A DNA stretch of 64,000 nt, taken from positions 798,433 through 862,432 of the forward strand of contig NZ_LYPC01000027.1 of assembly GCF_001700435.1 (NCBI RefSeq), read 5' to 3'. The DNA is from Paenibacillus pectinilyticus (lineage in GTDB: Bacteria > Bacillota > Bacilli > Paenibacillales > NBRC-103111). A model generated the notes under the pieces. The model worked only from the letters and a program-made list of their open reading frames with translations. It did no database searches and was not told where the DNA came from. Position numbers and translations under genes: made by a program. Positions 44,874 through 53,365 of the stretch are shown here, piece by piece (the stretch's first letter is position 1; the number at the start of each line of letters is the position of its first letter).

Positions 44874-45994
44874 TGGGTTATGTAGCAGTCAAGGGTGGCA
44901 CACATGCCATAGAAGAATCGTTGAAGCGCATGCAGTTCGAAAGAGTTAAGAGCGGCAAATTTCTCGACGTGGATACCATCGAAGCCGGAATGAGAGGGCT
45001 TATTGATCAAGTTATGTCGGAAAGCAGCTTTTACAACGAGCAGTTAGCGGCGCTAGCTATTAAACAGGCGGAAGGCAACCCAGAAGAAGCTGTGTTTCTG
45101 TTACGGGCTTATCGCTCAACGCTTCCAAGGAAGCACTACTCCTTAACCGTCCGTCCGGAGAAGATGCGCTGCGAAAGAAGGATTTCGGCTTCCTTCAAGG
45201 ATATTCCCGGCGGGCAGATTCTAGGGGCTTCTGCAGATTACTCTCATCGCATGTTAGACTTCGAGCTCATGGATGAGAAGGAAGATCATGTAAGTAGCTG
45301 GTTACAGGCGTTTAATACCGAGCACGAGACGGATGACATTCAGGTGACAGAAGAACGCATGCCTAAAGTACTGGATTATCTTCGCAGAGAGGGATTAATT
45401 CCGGAGTGTCCCATCAATTCGACTGAACCTGACGATGTCACACGAACAAGTCTGACGTTCCCAGCCAGTCGTAGTGAGAAATTGCAAATATTGACCAGAG
45501 GTCAAACGGGAGCCGTCACTTCCCTAGCCTATGCTGTCATCAGGGGTTACGGCATGGTTCACCCGACGGTTGGCGAACTGCGCGTAGGGCATATTCCCGT
45601 CTATGTAGACAGTCCGCTACAACCATCGCAAGACGAAGAAGATGCGTACTTTATTGGTGAAATCAAGGTCTCCGAGGTTGAAATGCTCGTACCAGCAACT
45701 GTGGAGAAGGAGAATGGTCATAAAGAACTTCAATTAGCATTCGGCTACGGACTTTGTTTCGGGCAGAATGAAACGAAGGCGATTGCCATGAGCATTTTGG
45801 ATAAAAGCCTTGAAGGCGGAAATAAAAGCATACCTACGCAGAATGAAGAATTCGTTCTGTATCATATTGATTCGGTGGAAGCCACTGGATTTATCTCACA
45901 CTTGAAAATGCCACACTACGTCACGTTCCAATCCAAGCTGAACGATGTACGCAAAACAAGGCAGAACCATTCAGCGCAAGCTGAGAAGGAGTAG
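44873..45994 (+). CDS. phnI: C-P lyase core subunit PhnI
   Basis: This 373-residue PhnI catalyses, with PhnG, PhnH and PhnL, the transfer of phosphonate to the ribose of ATP with release of adenine. It begins MGYVAVKGGTHAIEESL, the family N-terminus. It contains LTRGQTGAVTSLAYAVIRGY and GMVHPTVGELRVGHIPVYV and has the usual length. GAGGAGG lies nine bases upstream, inside the end of phnH, and the stop and start share one base. phnJ follows after 5 bp. Confidence 0.93.
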   Translation: MGYVAVKGGTHAIEESLKRMQFERVKSGKFLDVDTIEAGMRGLIDQVMSESSFYNEQLAALAIKQAEGNPEEAVFLLRAYRSTLPRKHYSLTVRPEKMRCERRISASFKDIPGGQILGASADYSHRMLDFELMDEKEDHVSSWLQAFNTEHETDDIQVTEERMPKVLDYLRREGLIPECPINSTEPDDVTRTSLTFPASRSEKLQILTRGQTGAVTSLAYAVIRGYGMVHPTVGELRVGHIPVYVDSPLQPSQDEEDAYFIGEIKVSEVEMLVPATVEKENGHKELQLAFGYGLCFGQNETKAIAMSILDKSLEGGNKSIPTQNEEFVLYHIDSVEATGFISHLKMPHYVTFQSKLNDVRKTRQNHSAQAEKE

Positions 45995-45999
45995 CGCCT

Positions 46000-46842
46000 A
46001 TGCAAATGCAATATAATTTCGCTTTTTTAGATGAAGGCTCCAAACGAGAAATCAGACGGGCAACGCTGAAAGCTATTGCCATTCCAGGTTATCAAGTGCC
46101 ATTCGCTTCCCGTGAGATGCCCATTGGGCGCGGTTGGGGAACGGGTGGACTGCAATTAACGCTATCCCTGATTGGGAAATTAGATCGGCTCAAGGTGATT
46201 GACCAAGGCTCCGACGAATCCGTGAACGCAGTCAGCATGAAGAAGCTGATTACGAAGACGACCGGCGTCGTCACAGTGGATCATACGGAGGAAGCGACGC
46301 TAATTCAGTCCCGCCACCGTGTACCCGAAATCCCTCTGAACGCAGGTCAAATAATCGTTCTTCAGGTTCCAATGCCCGAGCCGCTTCGCATGTATGAATC
46401 CAGTGAGCGGGAAACGAAACGACTGCATGGCGAAAAGGAATATAGCGGAGCGTGGCTGATGCTATTTGAACAGATTATGAAATACCGCAGTGTTTCCACA
46501 GGCGCAGACCATCCGGTGATGGTACATGATCGCTATGTCATGGCACCTAGTCCCATCCCGAAATTCGACAATCCGAAATTGAACAGCTCTGAAGCCTTAA
46601 TTTTACTTGGAGCGGGACGTGAAAAAAAGATTTACGCCGTTCCGCCATATACCCAAGTCATTTCCTTGGCTTTCGATGATGTTCCGTTTGAACCGGAATC
46701 CTTCGCGGATACAAGCTGCAAGCTGTGCGGTGCTCAACATGTGTTTATGGATGAGCTCTACGATACGGAAGAAGACGTTATTTACTATCAGTGCAACGAT
46801 ACAAGCTATTGTTTAAGCAGAATGAATCAGCAGTCTTCTTAA
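46000..46842 (+). CDS. phnJ: Radical-SAM C-P lyase subunit PhnJ
   Basis: This 280-residue PhnJ cleaves the C-P bond of the ribosyl alkylphosphonate by radical SAM chemistry, giving the cyclic phosphate and an alkane. The unusual iron-sulfur motif is intact: Cys240, Cys243, Cys265 and Cys271 form CX2CX21CX5C. The glycyl-radical candidate is Gly30 in IAIPGYQVPF. The phrases GRGWGTGGLQ and HDRYVMAPSPIPKFDNPK are characteristic. GAAGGAG precedes ATG 46000. Completeness of these residues argues the operon is functional. Confidence 0.95.
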   Translation: MQMQYNFAFLDEGSKREIRRATLKAIAIPGYQVPFASREMPIGRGWGTGGLQLTLSLIGKLDRLKVIDQGSDESVNAVSMKKLITKTTGVVTVDHTEEATLIQSRHRVPEIPLNAGQIIVLQVPMPEPLRMYESSERETKRLHGEKEYSGAWLMLFEQIMKYRSVSTGADHPVMVHDRYVMAPSPIPKFDNPKLNSSEALILLGAGREKKIYAVPPYTQVISLAFDDVPFEPESFADTSCKLCGAQHVFMDELYDTEEDVIYYQCNDTSYCLSRMNQQSS

Positions 46843-46856
46843 TGAGGTGAAGTGAA

Positions 46857-47702
46857 ATGGGAGAATCAACGGCCCCGATCTTACGTGTGAACCAATTAAA
46901 CAAGCAATTTGGCACAGGCTGCCGTCAATGTAATGAAGTGGGATCCCGCCAATTGGATAAAAATTATTGCACAGCATGCGGTACGGTGCATGCCTGCCAG
47001 CAGATTTCATTTGACTTATATCCAGGTGAAGTCCTGGGTATTGTAGGTGAAAGCGGAAGCGGTAAGTCAACGCTGATGAGATGTCTTTATTTTGATCAAG
47101 AAGTAACGAATGGCGAGGCATTTCTTACCCCGTATAAGGATGGGAGCAGCAACTTATTTGAAGAATCGTCGCAACAGCAACGCTATATCCGTAACCATCT
47201 TATGGGCAAAGTGTACCAAAATCCAGTAATGGGGCTTCGGATGGACTTTTCCTCCATCGGTAATATTGCGGAGAAGATGATTGCTGCTGGAAACAGGCAT
47301 GTGGCGGCGATGGAATCACGTGGCAGCGAGCTGCTGGAAAAGGTTCATATTCCGCTTCATCGAATGAAGGAAGCTCCGAAAAACTTCTCAGGCGGCATGC
47401 AGCAGCGTGTACAAATCGCAAAAGCGATGTCGAACAATCCACCAATTCTGTTGTTAGATGAAGTCACAACCGGACTTGATTTATCTGTGCAAGCGAATGT
47501 TCTAGATTTGATTAAGCATCTGCAAAGGGAGCTGAATATTAGCATCGTGCTGGTGTCTCATGATCTTGGCGTCATCCGCATGCTCGCAGACCGTACGATG
47601 GTGATGCTTGATGGTCAGATTGTCGAACAGGGCTTGACGGATCAAATTCTCGAAGACCCACAGCACGCTTATACGCAACAACTCGTACATTCGATGCTTT
47701 AG
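46857..47702 (+). CDS. phnK: C-P lyase ABC-type ATPase PhnK with extra cysteine motif
   Basis: This 281-residue ABC-class ATPase binds the C-P lyase core and is not a transporter subunit. It has Walker A GESGSGKST (residues 64-72), signature FSGGMQQRVQIA, Walker B ILLLDEV and the switch VSHD. Between the first beta strand and FDLYPGEVLGIVGESGSGK lies an additional segment with Cys22, Cys25, Cys38, Cys41 and Cys47, a CX2CX12CX2C zinc-ribbon-like arrangement. The E. coli protein, as I recall it, lacks this. GAGGTG precedes ATG 46857, 14 bp after phnJ. Confidence 0.92.
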   Translation: MGESTAPILRVNQLNKQFGTGCRQCNEVGSRQLDKNYCTACGTVHACQQISFDLYPGEVLGIVGESGSGKSTLMRCLYFDQEVTNGEAFLTPYKDGSSNLFEESSQQQRYIRNHLMGKVYQNPVMGLRMDFSSIGNIAEKMIAAGNRHVAAMESRGSELLEKVHIPLHRMKEAPKNFSGGMQQRVQIAKAMSNNPPILLLDEVTTGLDLSVQANVLDLIKHLQRELNISIVLVSHDLGVIRMLADRTMVMLDGQIVEQGLTDQILEDPQHAYTQQLVHSML

Positions 47703-47729
47703 CAGCGAAATAACAGGAGGAATCCATTC

Positions 47730-48911
47730 ATGTATATAATAACGAACGGCATTATTATTACGGAAGAAGCATTATTAGAGGGCTTCGACCTTATTGTTGA
47801 GCAGGATCGCATTAGCAAGATTGTTCCAAAAGGATCGTTTATCCCAGAGGCAAATACTGAAATTTTGGATGCCAATGGTGGATATGTCACCCCAGGACTC
47901 ATTGATATCCATTCCGATTATATTGAGCATATGACAGCGCCAAGGCCGACTTCGCTCATTGATTTCCGTCTAAGCTTGCGTGAAACAGAGAAGGAATTGA
48001 TCGGGCATGGGATTACAACCATGTTCCACTCCTTATCCATTTTCAAATCCGTCGATTATAAATATCGTCCGATTCGTGAGCCTGAGAATGTGCGCAAGCT
48101 AGTGGATCTCATCGATCAAACGCACACAAGTATGCATTTGGTTCGTCATAGGTTTCATGCCCGATTCGAGATTGATAATCTAGACGAAATCGAAAGCTTG
48201 AAACAATACATCAATGAGGATAAGGTTCACCTTCTTTCCTTTATGGACCATACACCAGGTCAAGGGCAATACAGGGATTTGGAAATGTACAAGAAGACAA
48301 TTCGCGGGTATGAGGATGTTACGGACGAGAACGTAGAGATCATCATCGCGAATCACCAGTCAAAACCGAAAATGACCATCGATGCTGTGCGTGAAATCGC
48401 AGAGATGGCCAAAGCCAGAAACATTGCCGTGGCTTCGCATGATGACGATTCGGTTGAGAAGCTGGATTTGGTTAAAAGCTTCGGCACAACCATCAGTGAA
48501 TTCCCTATTACACTCGAGATTGCCCGCAAAGCGAAGGAGAAAGGCCTCTACACGATTGCAGGCGCGCCGAACGTTATATTGGGAGGCTCCCATAGTGGAA
48601 ACCTGTCCGCATCGGAAGCTGTTCAAGACGGTTCCATCGATATTCTATGCAGCGACTACTATCCGGCTGCGATGCTTCATGCCGTCTTTCAGTTAGCCAG
48701 CCAGTACAATAAAAGCTTGGTTGATATGTTTAAGCTCGTCACGTTAAATCCAGCGAAAGCTGTCAATATGGATGATAATTTAGGCTCAATAAGGGAAGGC
48801 AAAAAGGCTGATCTTCTCATTATCGAACGGCTTGAGCCGGACGATTTCCCTGTCATTACAGCGGTGATGGTCGATGGTAAGCTGATTCAGAAAACGAATT
48901 ATAGAACCTAA
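47730..48911 (+). CDS. phnM: RPnTP diphosphatase PhnM
   Basis: This 393-residue amidohydrolase-superfamily enzyme removes pyrophosphate from alkylphosphonate ribose triphosphate. It has the metal motif PGLIDIHSDYIEHM near residues 57-70, where many amidohydrolases have HxH. FMDHTPGQGQYRD, IASHDDDS-type residues (AVASHDDDSVEK) and GAPNVILGGSHSGN are the PhnM signatures. The C-terminus NPAKAVNMDDNLGSIREGK is typical of the superfamily. AGGAGG precedes ATG 47730. The gene order K-M-L differs from E. coli K-L-M. Confidence 0.93.
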   Translation: MYIITNGIIITEEALLEGFDLIVEQDRISKIVPKGSFIPEANTEILDANGGYVTPGLIDIHSDYIEHMTAPRPTSLIDFRLSLRETEKELIGHGITTMFHSLSIFKSVDYKYRPIREPENVRKLVDLIDQTHTSMHLVRHRFHARFEIDNLDEIESLKQYINEDKVHLLSFMDHTPGQGQYRDLEMYKKTIRGYEDVTDENVEIIIANHQSKPKMTIDAVREIAEMAKARNIAVASHDDDSVEKLDLVKSFGTTISEFPITLEIARKAKEKGLYTIAGAPNVILGGSHSGNLSASEAVQDGSIDILCSDYYPAAMLHAVFQLASQYNKSLVDMFKLVTLNPAKAVNMDDNLGSIREGKKADLLIIERLEPDDFPVITAVMVDGKLIQKTNYRT

Positions 48912-48924
48912 TGGAGGTGATGGC

Positions 48925-49653
48925 ATGGATAGCCTCTTGTCAATCGAACAGTTGTCCAAATCGTTCACACTGCACAACTTGAATAAGCATATTAGTGCGG
49001 TTGAAGATGTAAGCCTTCATCTGAAAGAAGGCGAGTTTGTAGGTATTACTGGGAAAAGCGGCAGCGGTAAATCGACGGTATTGAGATGCATTTATCGGAC
49101 GTATTTACCTCAATCAGGAAGCATTTGGTATCAGTCGCAGCGCTTTGGACGTATCGATCTGGTAACAGCTCCGGAACGTACGATCATCGAATTGCGAAAG
49201 TTTGAAATCGGGTATGTTTCTCAATTCCTAAATGTGATGCCGAGAACGACGGCCAGAGAACTGGTTCGTCATGCCATTGTCGAGATGGGCCACGATGTCG
49301 CCTATGCGGAGAAGGAAACCGTCAACATGCTGGAGCATTTTGAATTGGACCGAAGCCTGTGGGACAGCTATCCGGGCACGTTCTCAGGCGGCGAAAAGCT
49401 CCGTCTAAACATCGCAAGAGCGATGGTCAAGCGGCCAAGATTGCTGCTTTTGGATGAGCCGACAGCAAGTCTAGATCACGGCTCCAAACTGAAAGTGAAA
49501 GTGCTCATCGAACAGCTGATGAAAGAAGGCACGACGATGTTAGGCATTTTTCATGATCTGGCATTCATGGAGAATTTGTGCACACGGGAGTATCAAATAA
49601 GGGACGGCAGATTTCATGTCGCAGAGAAGCAATCCAACCTGACAACCATTTAA
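48925..49653 (+). CDS. phnL: C-P lyase ABC-type ATPase PhnL
   Basis: This 242-residue ABC-class ATPase stimulates the nucleosidase step. It has Walker A GKSGSGKST, the PhnL-specific LVTAPERTIIELRKFEIGYV and VSQFLNVMPRTTARELV, signature TFSGGEKLRLNIARA and Walker B LLLLDEPTASLDHGS. The switch histidine is in IFHDLAF. GGAGGTGATGGC precedes ATG 48925, 13 bp after phnM. An 83-bp gap separates it from the transporter genes and shows no clear terminator. Confidence 0.93.
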   Translation: MDSLLSIEQLSKSFTLHNLNKHISAVEDVSLHLKEGEFVGITGKSGSGKSTVLRCIYRTYLPQSGSIWYQSQRFGRIDLVTAPERTIIELRKFEIGYVSQFLNVMPRTTARELVRHAIVEMGHDVAYAEKETVNMLEHFELDRSLWDSYPGTFSGGEKLRLNIARAMVKRPRLLLLDEPTASLDHGSKLKVKVLIEQLMKEGTTMLGIFHDLAFMENLCTREYQIRDGRFHVAEKQSNLTTI

Positions 49654-49736
49654 ATCTGTCCTTACAGTCCGTTGATATAAAAGCTTTACGAAGATTGTCA
49701 CCAAAATCGCTTTGAAAATCGGGAGGGAATTGTCAA

Positions 49737-50795
49737 ATGAAGAAAGTGTTGGCACTTGTTATTTCATTAACTCTTACTGCTGTAATCGCTGGATGTGCAT
49801 CGAAAGCTGGAGATGCTGAACAGGCAGCTGCACCCGTCAAAACCAAGGATACGATCACGATCGCCTGGTACCCGAACGAATCCGGAGCAGACTTGAAAGA
49901 TGCCCGTGACGAGCTCGGCAAAGTGATTGAAAAGGCAACTGGTAAAAAAGTAGAGCATAAAACAACGACAGACTATATTATCGCGATTGAAGCGATAGCG
50001 AGCGGTAGTGCAGATATCGCTTACATGGGACCTCAAGGCTACATTGAAGCGAATGCCAAGAATAAAAAGGTACAGCCGTTAGTGGTACCAAGCGGTGAGT
50101 CAGGAACACTGGATGATGCCGTTTATTACAGTTGGCTTAACGTAAGAAAGGGCGAAGAAGAGGCTTACAAGAGCGGAGGCAGCTTCTCGATCGACAATAT
50201 CGTGGGCAAGAAATTCTCCTTCGTGTCCAATTCTTCGACATCTGGATTCAAAGTGCCTTCCACAGGGATCGTCAGCTATTTCAGCAAAAAGGACAAATAC
50301 AAGAATCTGACGGTGGATGACCTTGTTCAAGGCGGCAAGGACAAGTTTTTCAATGAGGTGTTGTTTGGCGGATCACATCAGGGCGCGGCAGTCAACCTGT
50401 TGACTGGCAAAGCAGATGTTGCAGCATTCTGTGATACCTGTGTATCCAACTATGTCGAGCTATCCTCAGGAACAGCGAATAAGCCTGGAGCGGTTTATAA
50501 GGTAAAACAAGGTGCGGCTGAGCCCTTCAATACACTTATCGGTAAAGAATTCTCACTGATTTCGGTTACCCCGGTTCTGAACTCACCCTTTGCAATCAAC
50601 ACAAACACAGTTAGTGCAGATGACGTGAAAAAATTGAAAGATGTTTTCACATCCGATGCTGTGACGAACAATCCGAAGATTATTCTGCCTAAGGATTCTA
50701 AAGATACAGGCTTGTTCAAGCAAAAAACAGGTAAAGAGAAATTCCTAACCGTCGATGATGCCTGGTTCAACCCGGTCAGAGAGCTATCCAAGTAA
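49737..50795 (+). CDS. phnD: Phosphonate-binding lipoprotein PhnD
   Basis: This 352-residue phosphonate-binding protein of the PhnCDE importer has a signal peptide ending in the lipobox VIAGC near residue 20, so it should be membrane-anchored. The binding domain has IAWYPNESGADLKDARDELG, AYMGPQGYIEA, FVSNSSTSGFKVPSTG and DVAAFCDTCVSNYVEL, matching PhnD proteins. GGGAGGG precedes ATG 49737. It lies before the ATPase and two permeases in the usual D-C-E-E order. Confidence 0.92.
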   Translation: MKKVLALVISLTLTAVIAGCASKAGDAEQAAAPVKTKDTITIAWYPNESGADLKDARDELGKVIEKATGKKVEHKTTTDYIIAIEAIASGSADIAYMGPQGYIEANAKNKKVQPLVVPSGESGTLDDAVYYSWLNVRKGEEEAYKSGGSFSIDNIVGKKFSFVSNSSTSGFKVPSTGIVSYFSKKDKYKNLTVDDLVQGGKDKFFNEVLFGGSHQGAAVNLLTGKADVAAFCDTCVSNYVELSSGTANKPGAVYKVKQGAAEPFNTLIGKEFSLISVTPVLNSPFAINTNTVSADDVKKLKDVFTSDAVTNNPKIILPKDSKDTGLFKQKTGKEKFLTVDDAWFNPVRELSK

Positions 50796-50861
50796 TAGTG
50801 CTCGTCTATTCATTTACCCAACGAACCAACAAATCTACCTAATTAACAAAGGGAGTTAACG

Positions 50862-51650
50862 ATGACAACGTTATTGGAATTCAAGCAGGTATCGAAGCAG
50901 TATGGCGCGGATACAAGAGCGTTAACCCATGTTAACTTCGCTGTGAAAGAAGGAGAGTTCGTTTCGATCATCGGGCCTTCAGGAGCGGGGAAATCTACGC
51001 TGCTTCGCTGTATTAACCGGATGATTGAAGCAAGCAGCGGAGAGATTTTTTTTGATGGAGCCGAAGTCATGGGGTTAAAAAAAAGCGAGCTAAAGCAGCT
51101 GAGAACGCGGATTGGTATGATTTTTCAGCATTATAATTTGGTTAACCGTCTGAGCGTTATCGAAAATGTTTTACATGGACGGCTCGGTTATAAGTCTACG
51201 CTGGCTGGTGTGTTTGGCTTGTATTCCGAAGAGGAAAAGAGACAGGCCTACACGATCCTGCAGATGTTAGGTATGGAAGAGCAGATTTACAAACGCTGTG
51301 ATCAGTTAAGCGGGGGGCAGAAGCAGCGAGTAGGGATCGCTAGAGCGCTGATTCAGAATCCCAAAATGCTGCTTTGCGATGAACCCATTGCTTCTTTGGA
51401 TCCGAATGCTTCCAAAATTATTATGGAGCATTTGCGCAGTATTTGTACCAAGATGGGGATTACTGTTATTGTCAATTTGCATCAAGTGGATGTGGCGCTT
51501 ACATATTCTGACCGCATCATTGGTGTGAATAACGGTACGATCGTCTATGATGGTCATCCAGCAGGCGTGAAAACGGAGCAACTTAGCATGGTCTATGGCT
51601 CTGAGCTACATGAGGTCATGGCGGGTGAGGGAGATCGGTATGCAGGCTAA
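50862..51650 (+). CDS. phnC: Phosphonate ABC importer ATPase PhnC
   Basis: This 262-residue ATPase powers phosphonate uptake. It has Walker A GPSGAGKSTLLRCINRM, the Q-loop MIFQHYNLVNRLSVIENVL and signature QLSGGQKQRVGIARAL. Walker B reads MLLCDEPIASLDP and the switch is VNLHQVDVA, both typical of PhnC. GGGAG precedes ATG 50862. The gene overlaps the following permease by 11 bases. Confidence 0.94.
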   Translation: MTTLLEFKQVSKQYGADTRALTHVNFAVKEGEFVSIIGPSGAGKSTLLRCINRMIEASSGEIFFDGAEVMGLKKSELKQLRTRIGMIFQHYNLVNRLSVIENVLHGRLGYKSTLAGVFGLYSEEEKRQAYTILQMLGMEEQIYKRCDQLSGGQKQRVGIARALIQNPKMLLCDEPIASLDPNASKIIMEHLRSICTKMGITVIVNLHQVDVALTYSDRIIGVNNGTIVYDGHPAGVKTEQLSMVYGSELHEVMAGEGDRYAG

Positions 51651-52425
51651 TTATTTCGCCAAAAAACGAATGAATGCCTTGCTGTACGGCGCCTTGCTCA
51701 TGCTAATAACTGTAGTAGCTATCATCATTACGGAGTATGATGTGATCAAAGGGTTTACTTCGATTCCAAAAGCAGTCGAATGGACGATTCAGAATTTCTA
51801 CCCCACGGAGAAAGCGATGAAGAAGCTTCCGACAATTATTGACTCACTGATTGAAACAGTGCTTGTTTCTATTGCAGCGACAACCGTTGCTTCTGTCTTC
51901 GCTCTCTTGTTTGCCATTCTGGGCTCTCATACAACGGGTGTAGGCGGCGTGATTAGTATGATTAGTCGTTTCATTGCAACCATATTCCGAAACATTGATG
52001 TTGCAGCATGGTCGATGATTCTGCTGTTTTCTTTCGGACAAAGCGTGATGACGGGATATTTTGCCCTCTTCTTCGGCTCTTTCGGATTTCTGACCCGCGC
52101 ATTTATCGAATCCATCGACGAAGTAAGCAACAGTTCCGTTGAGGCATTAAGAGCGACTGGCGCCTCTTATTTCTCCATCATTTTTCAATCTGTCATTCCG
52201 TCAAGTCTGCCACAACTGCTTAGTTGGATCTTGTTTATGGTGGAAACGAACATTCGCCAAGCGACATTGATTGGGATTTTGACAGGAACGGGCATTGGAT
52301 TTCTGTTTAGCTTGTATTACAAAGGTCTGAATTACAGTGCCGCTTCCTTGGTTGTATGCGTGATTGTCGTGGCGATCATGTTGATCGAAGTGATCTCCAA
52401 TTACGTAAGGAGGGTGATTCTGTAA
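51640..52425 (+). CDS. phnE: Phosphonate ABC importer permease PhnE (first copy)
   Basis: This 261-residue permease of the phosphonate importer has about five to six hydrophobic segments. The EAA-type loop reads VEALRATGASYFSIIFQSVIP, characteristic of PhnE. The frame extends back to 51595, but GAGGGAG six bases before ATG 51640 marks the start, overlapping the phnC end by 11 bases. It should form a heterodimer with the second PhnE encoded next. Confidence 0.92.
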   Translation: MQANYFAKKRMNALLYGALLMLITVVAIIITEYDVIKGFTSIPKAVEWTIQNFYPTEKAMKKLPTIIDSLIETVLVSIAATTVASVFALLFAILGSHTTGVGGVISMISRFIATIFRNIDVAAWSMILLFSFGQSVMTGYFALFFGSFGFLTRAFIESIDEVSNSSVEALRATGASYFSIIFQSVIPSSLPQLLSWILFMVETNIRQATLIGILTGTGIGFLFSLYYKGLNYSAASLVVCVIVVAIMLIEVISNYVRRVIL

Positions 52426-53258
52426 TGGAATTCCAAAAGCTTGACAGAACTCCTCCACGTATGAAGTCAAAGCCATTTAATAAGGAAACGCTTGTTATAC
52501 AGCTTACTTTTGCTGTACTAGTGTCGCTAACCATTTACGGTTTTGCTACTTTTGAGTATAAGGATATTTCGTTTTTCGAAGGTATCCGTGCAACCGCGGT
52601 TACGATTCGAACGATGTTCTTCGATCCTCATTTTAAGCATTTTACATTTGGAGAAGCCCTTATTCAGATCGTAATCACGTTGGGGCTGGCCTTTCTTACC
52701 ACCTTATTTGGAGCTATTATTGCGTTATTTCTGGCTTTATTTGCGGCGAGAAATCTATCTACGGGGATCATATCCACAGTAATTAAAGGGGCAGTAACTT
52801 TCATCCGATCTGTTCCTACTGTGCTTTGGGTGCTCATATTCGCTGTGGCAGCCGGATTGGGCAGTGTTGCAGCGGTCATCGGGATGACGTTTCATTCGGT
52901 GAGCTACTTAGTTAAAGCCTATTCGGAGTCATTCGAAGAGTTGGATAAGGGCGTGATTGAGGCGTTGAAAGCGAGTGGAGCGAACTGGTGGCAGATCGTG
53001 TTTCAGGCGGTCATCCCTTCCTCGATGACGTATTTGATCTCATGGACGTTTATGCGCTTCGAGATTAACTTCGCCGTGGCCGTCGCTATGGGAGCCGCTG
53101 CCGGTGCGGGTGGTATCGGGTTCGATATGTTTATGGCTACTGGGTTCTATTATGACATTAGAGAAATCGGAATTATTACGTATTTCATCCTTTTCTTCGC
53201 GATTCTGCTTGAAGTATTGGCGACAAGGATTAAGAAGAAGCTTAGAGCGAAGGTTTAA
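52425..53258 (+). CDS. phnE: Phosphonate ABC importer permease PhnE (second copy)
   Basis: This 277-residue second PhnE has the matching loop VIEALKASGANWWQIVFQAV and a VRSVP-like IRSVPTVLWVLIFAVAAGLG segment. Its ATG shares one base with the stop of the first copy (TAATG), and AAGGAGGG lies about ten bases upstream within that gene. The frame extends further left to 52356 but without support. A strong terminator follows at 53274. Confidence 0.92.
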   Translation: MEFQKLDRTPPRMKSKPFNKETLVIQLTFAVLVSLTIYGFATFEYKDISFFEGIRATAVTIRTMFFDPHFKHFTFGEALIQIVITLGLAFLTTLFGAIIALFLALFAARNLSTGIISTVIKGAVTFIRSVPTVLWVLIFAVAAGLGSVAAVIGMTFHSVSYLVKAYSESFEELDKGVIEALKASGANWWQIVFQAVIPSSMTYLISWTFMRFEINFAVAVAMGAAAGAGGIGFDMFMATGFYYDIREIGIITYFILFFAILLEVLATRIKKKLRAKV

Positions 53259-53273
53259 GATGGTTGGAAGTTC

Positions 53274-53313
53274 AAAGGAGTTAAGCAGGTAGTATCTGCT
53301 TAGCTCCTTTTTT
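53274..53313 (+). terminator. Terminator of the phosphonate operon
   Basis: AAAGGAGTTAAGCAG pairs with CTGCTTAGCTCCTTT (one G-T pair) over a seven-base loop, followed by TTT. Its arm resembles the terminator at 25576-25612. Confidence 0.9.
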
Positions 53314-53365
53314 ACCACATAAGAATTTATAAGTTTCCCATACACGGAAGAACAATTAACAATCA

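Noticed and set aside
46857-47702. PhnK as an oligopeptide or nickel ABC transporter ATPase
   Set aside because: The sequence resembles DppD/DppF-type ATPases in its Walker and signature regions, but its position between phnJ and phnM and the FDLYPGEVLGIVGESGSGK block identify it as PhnK.
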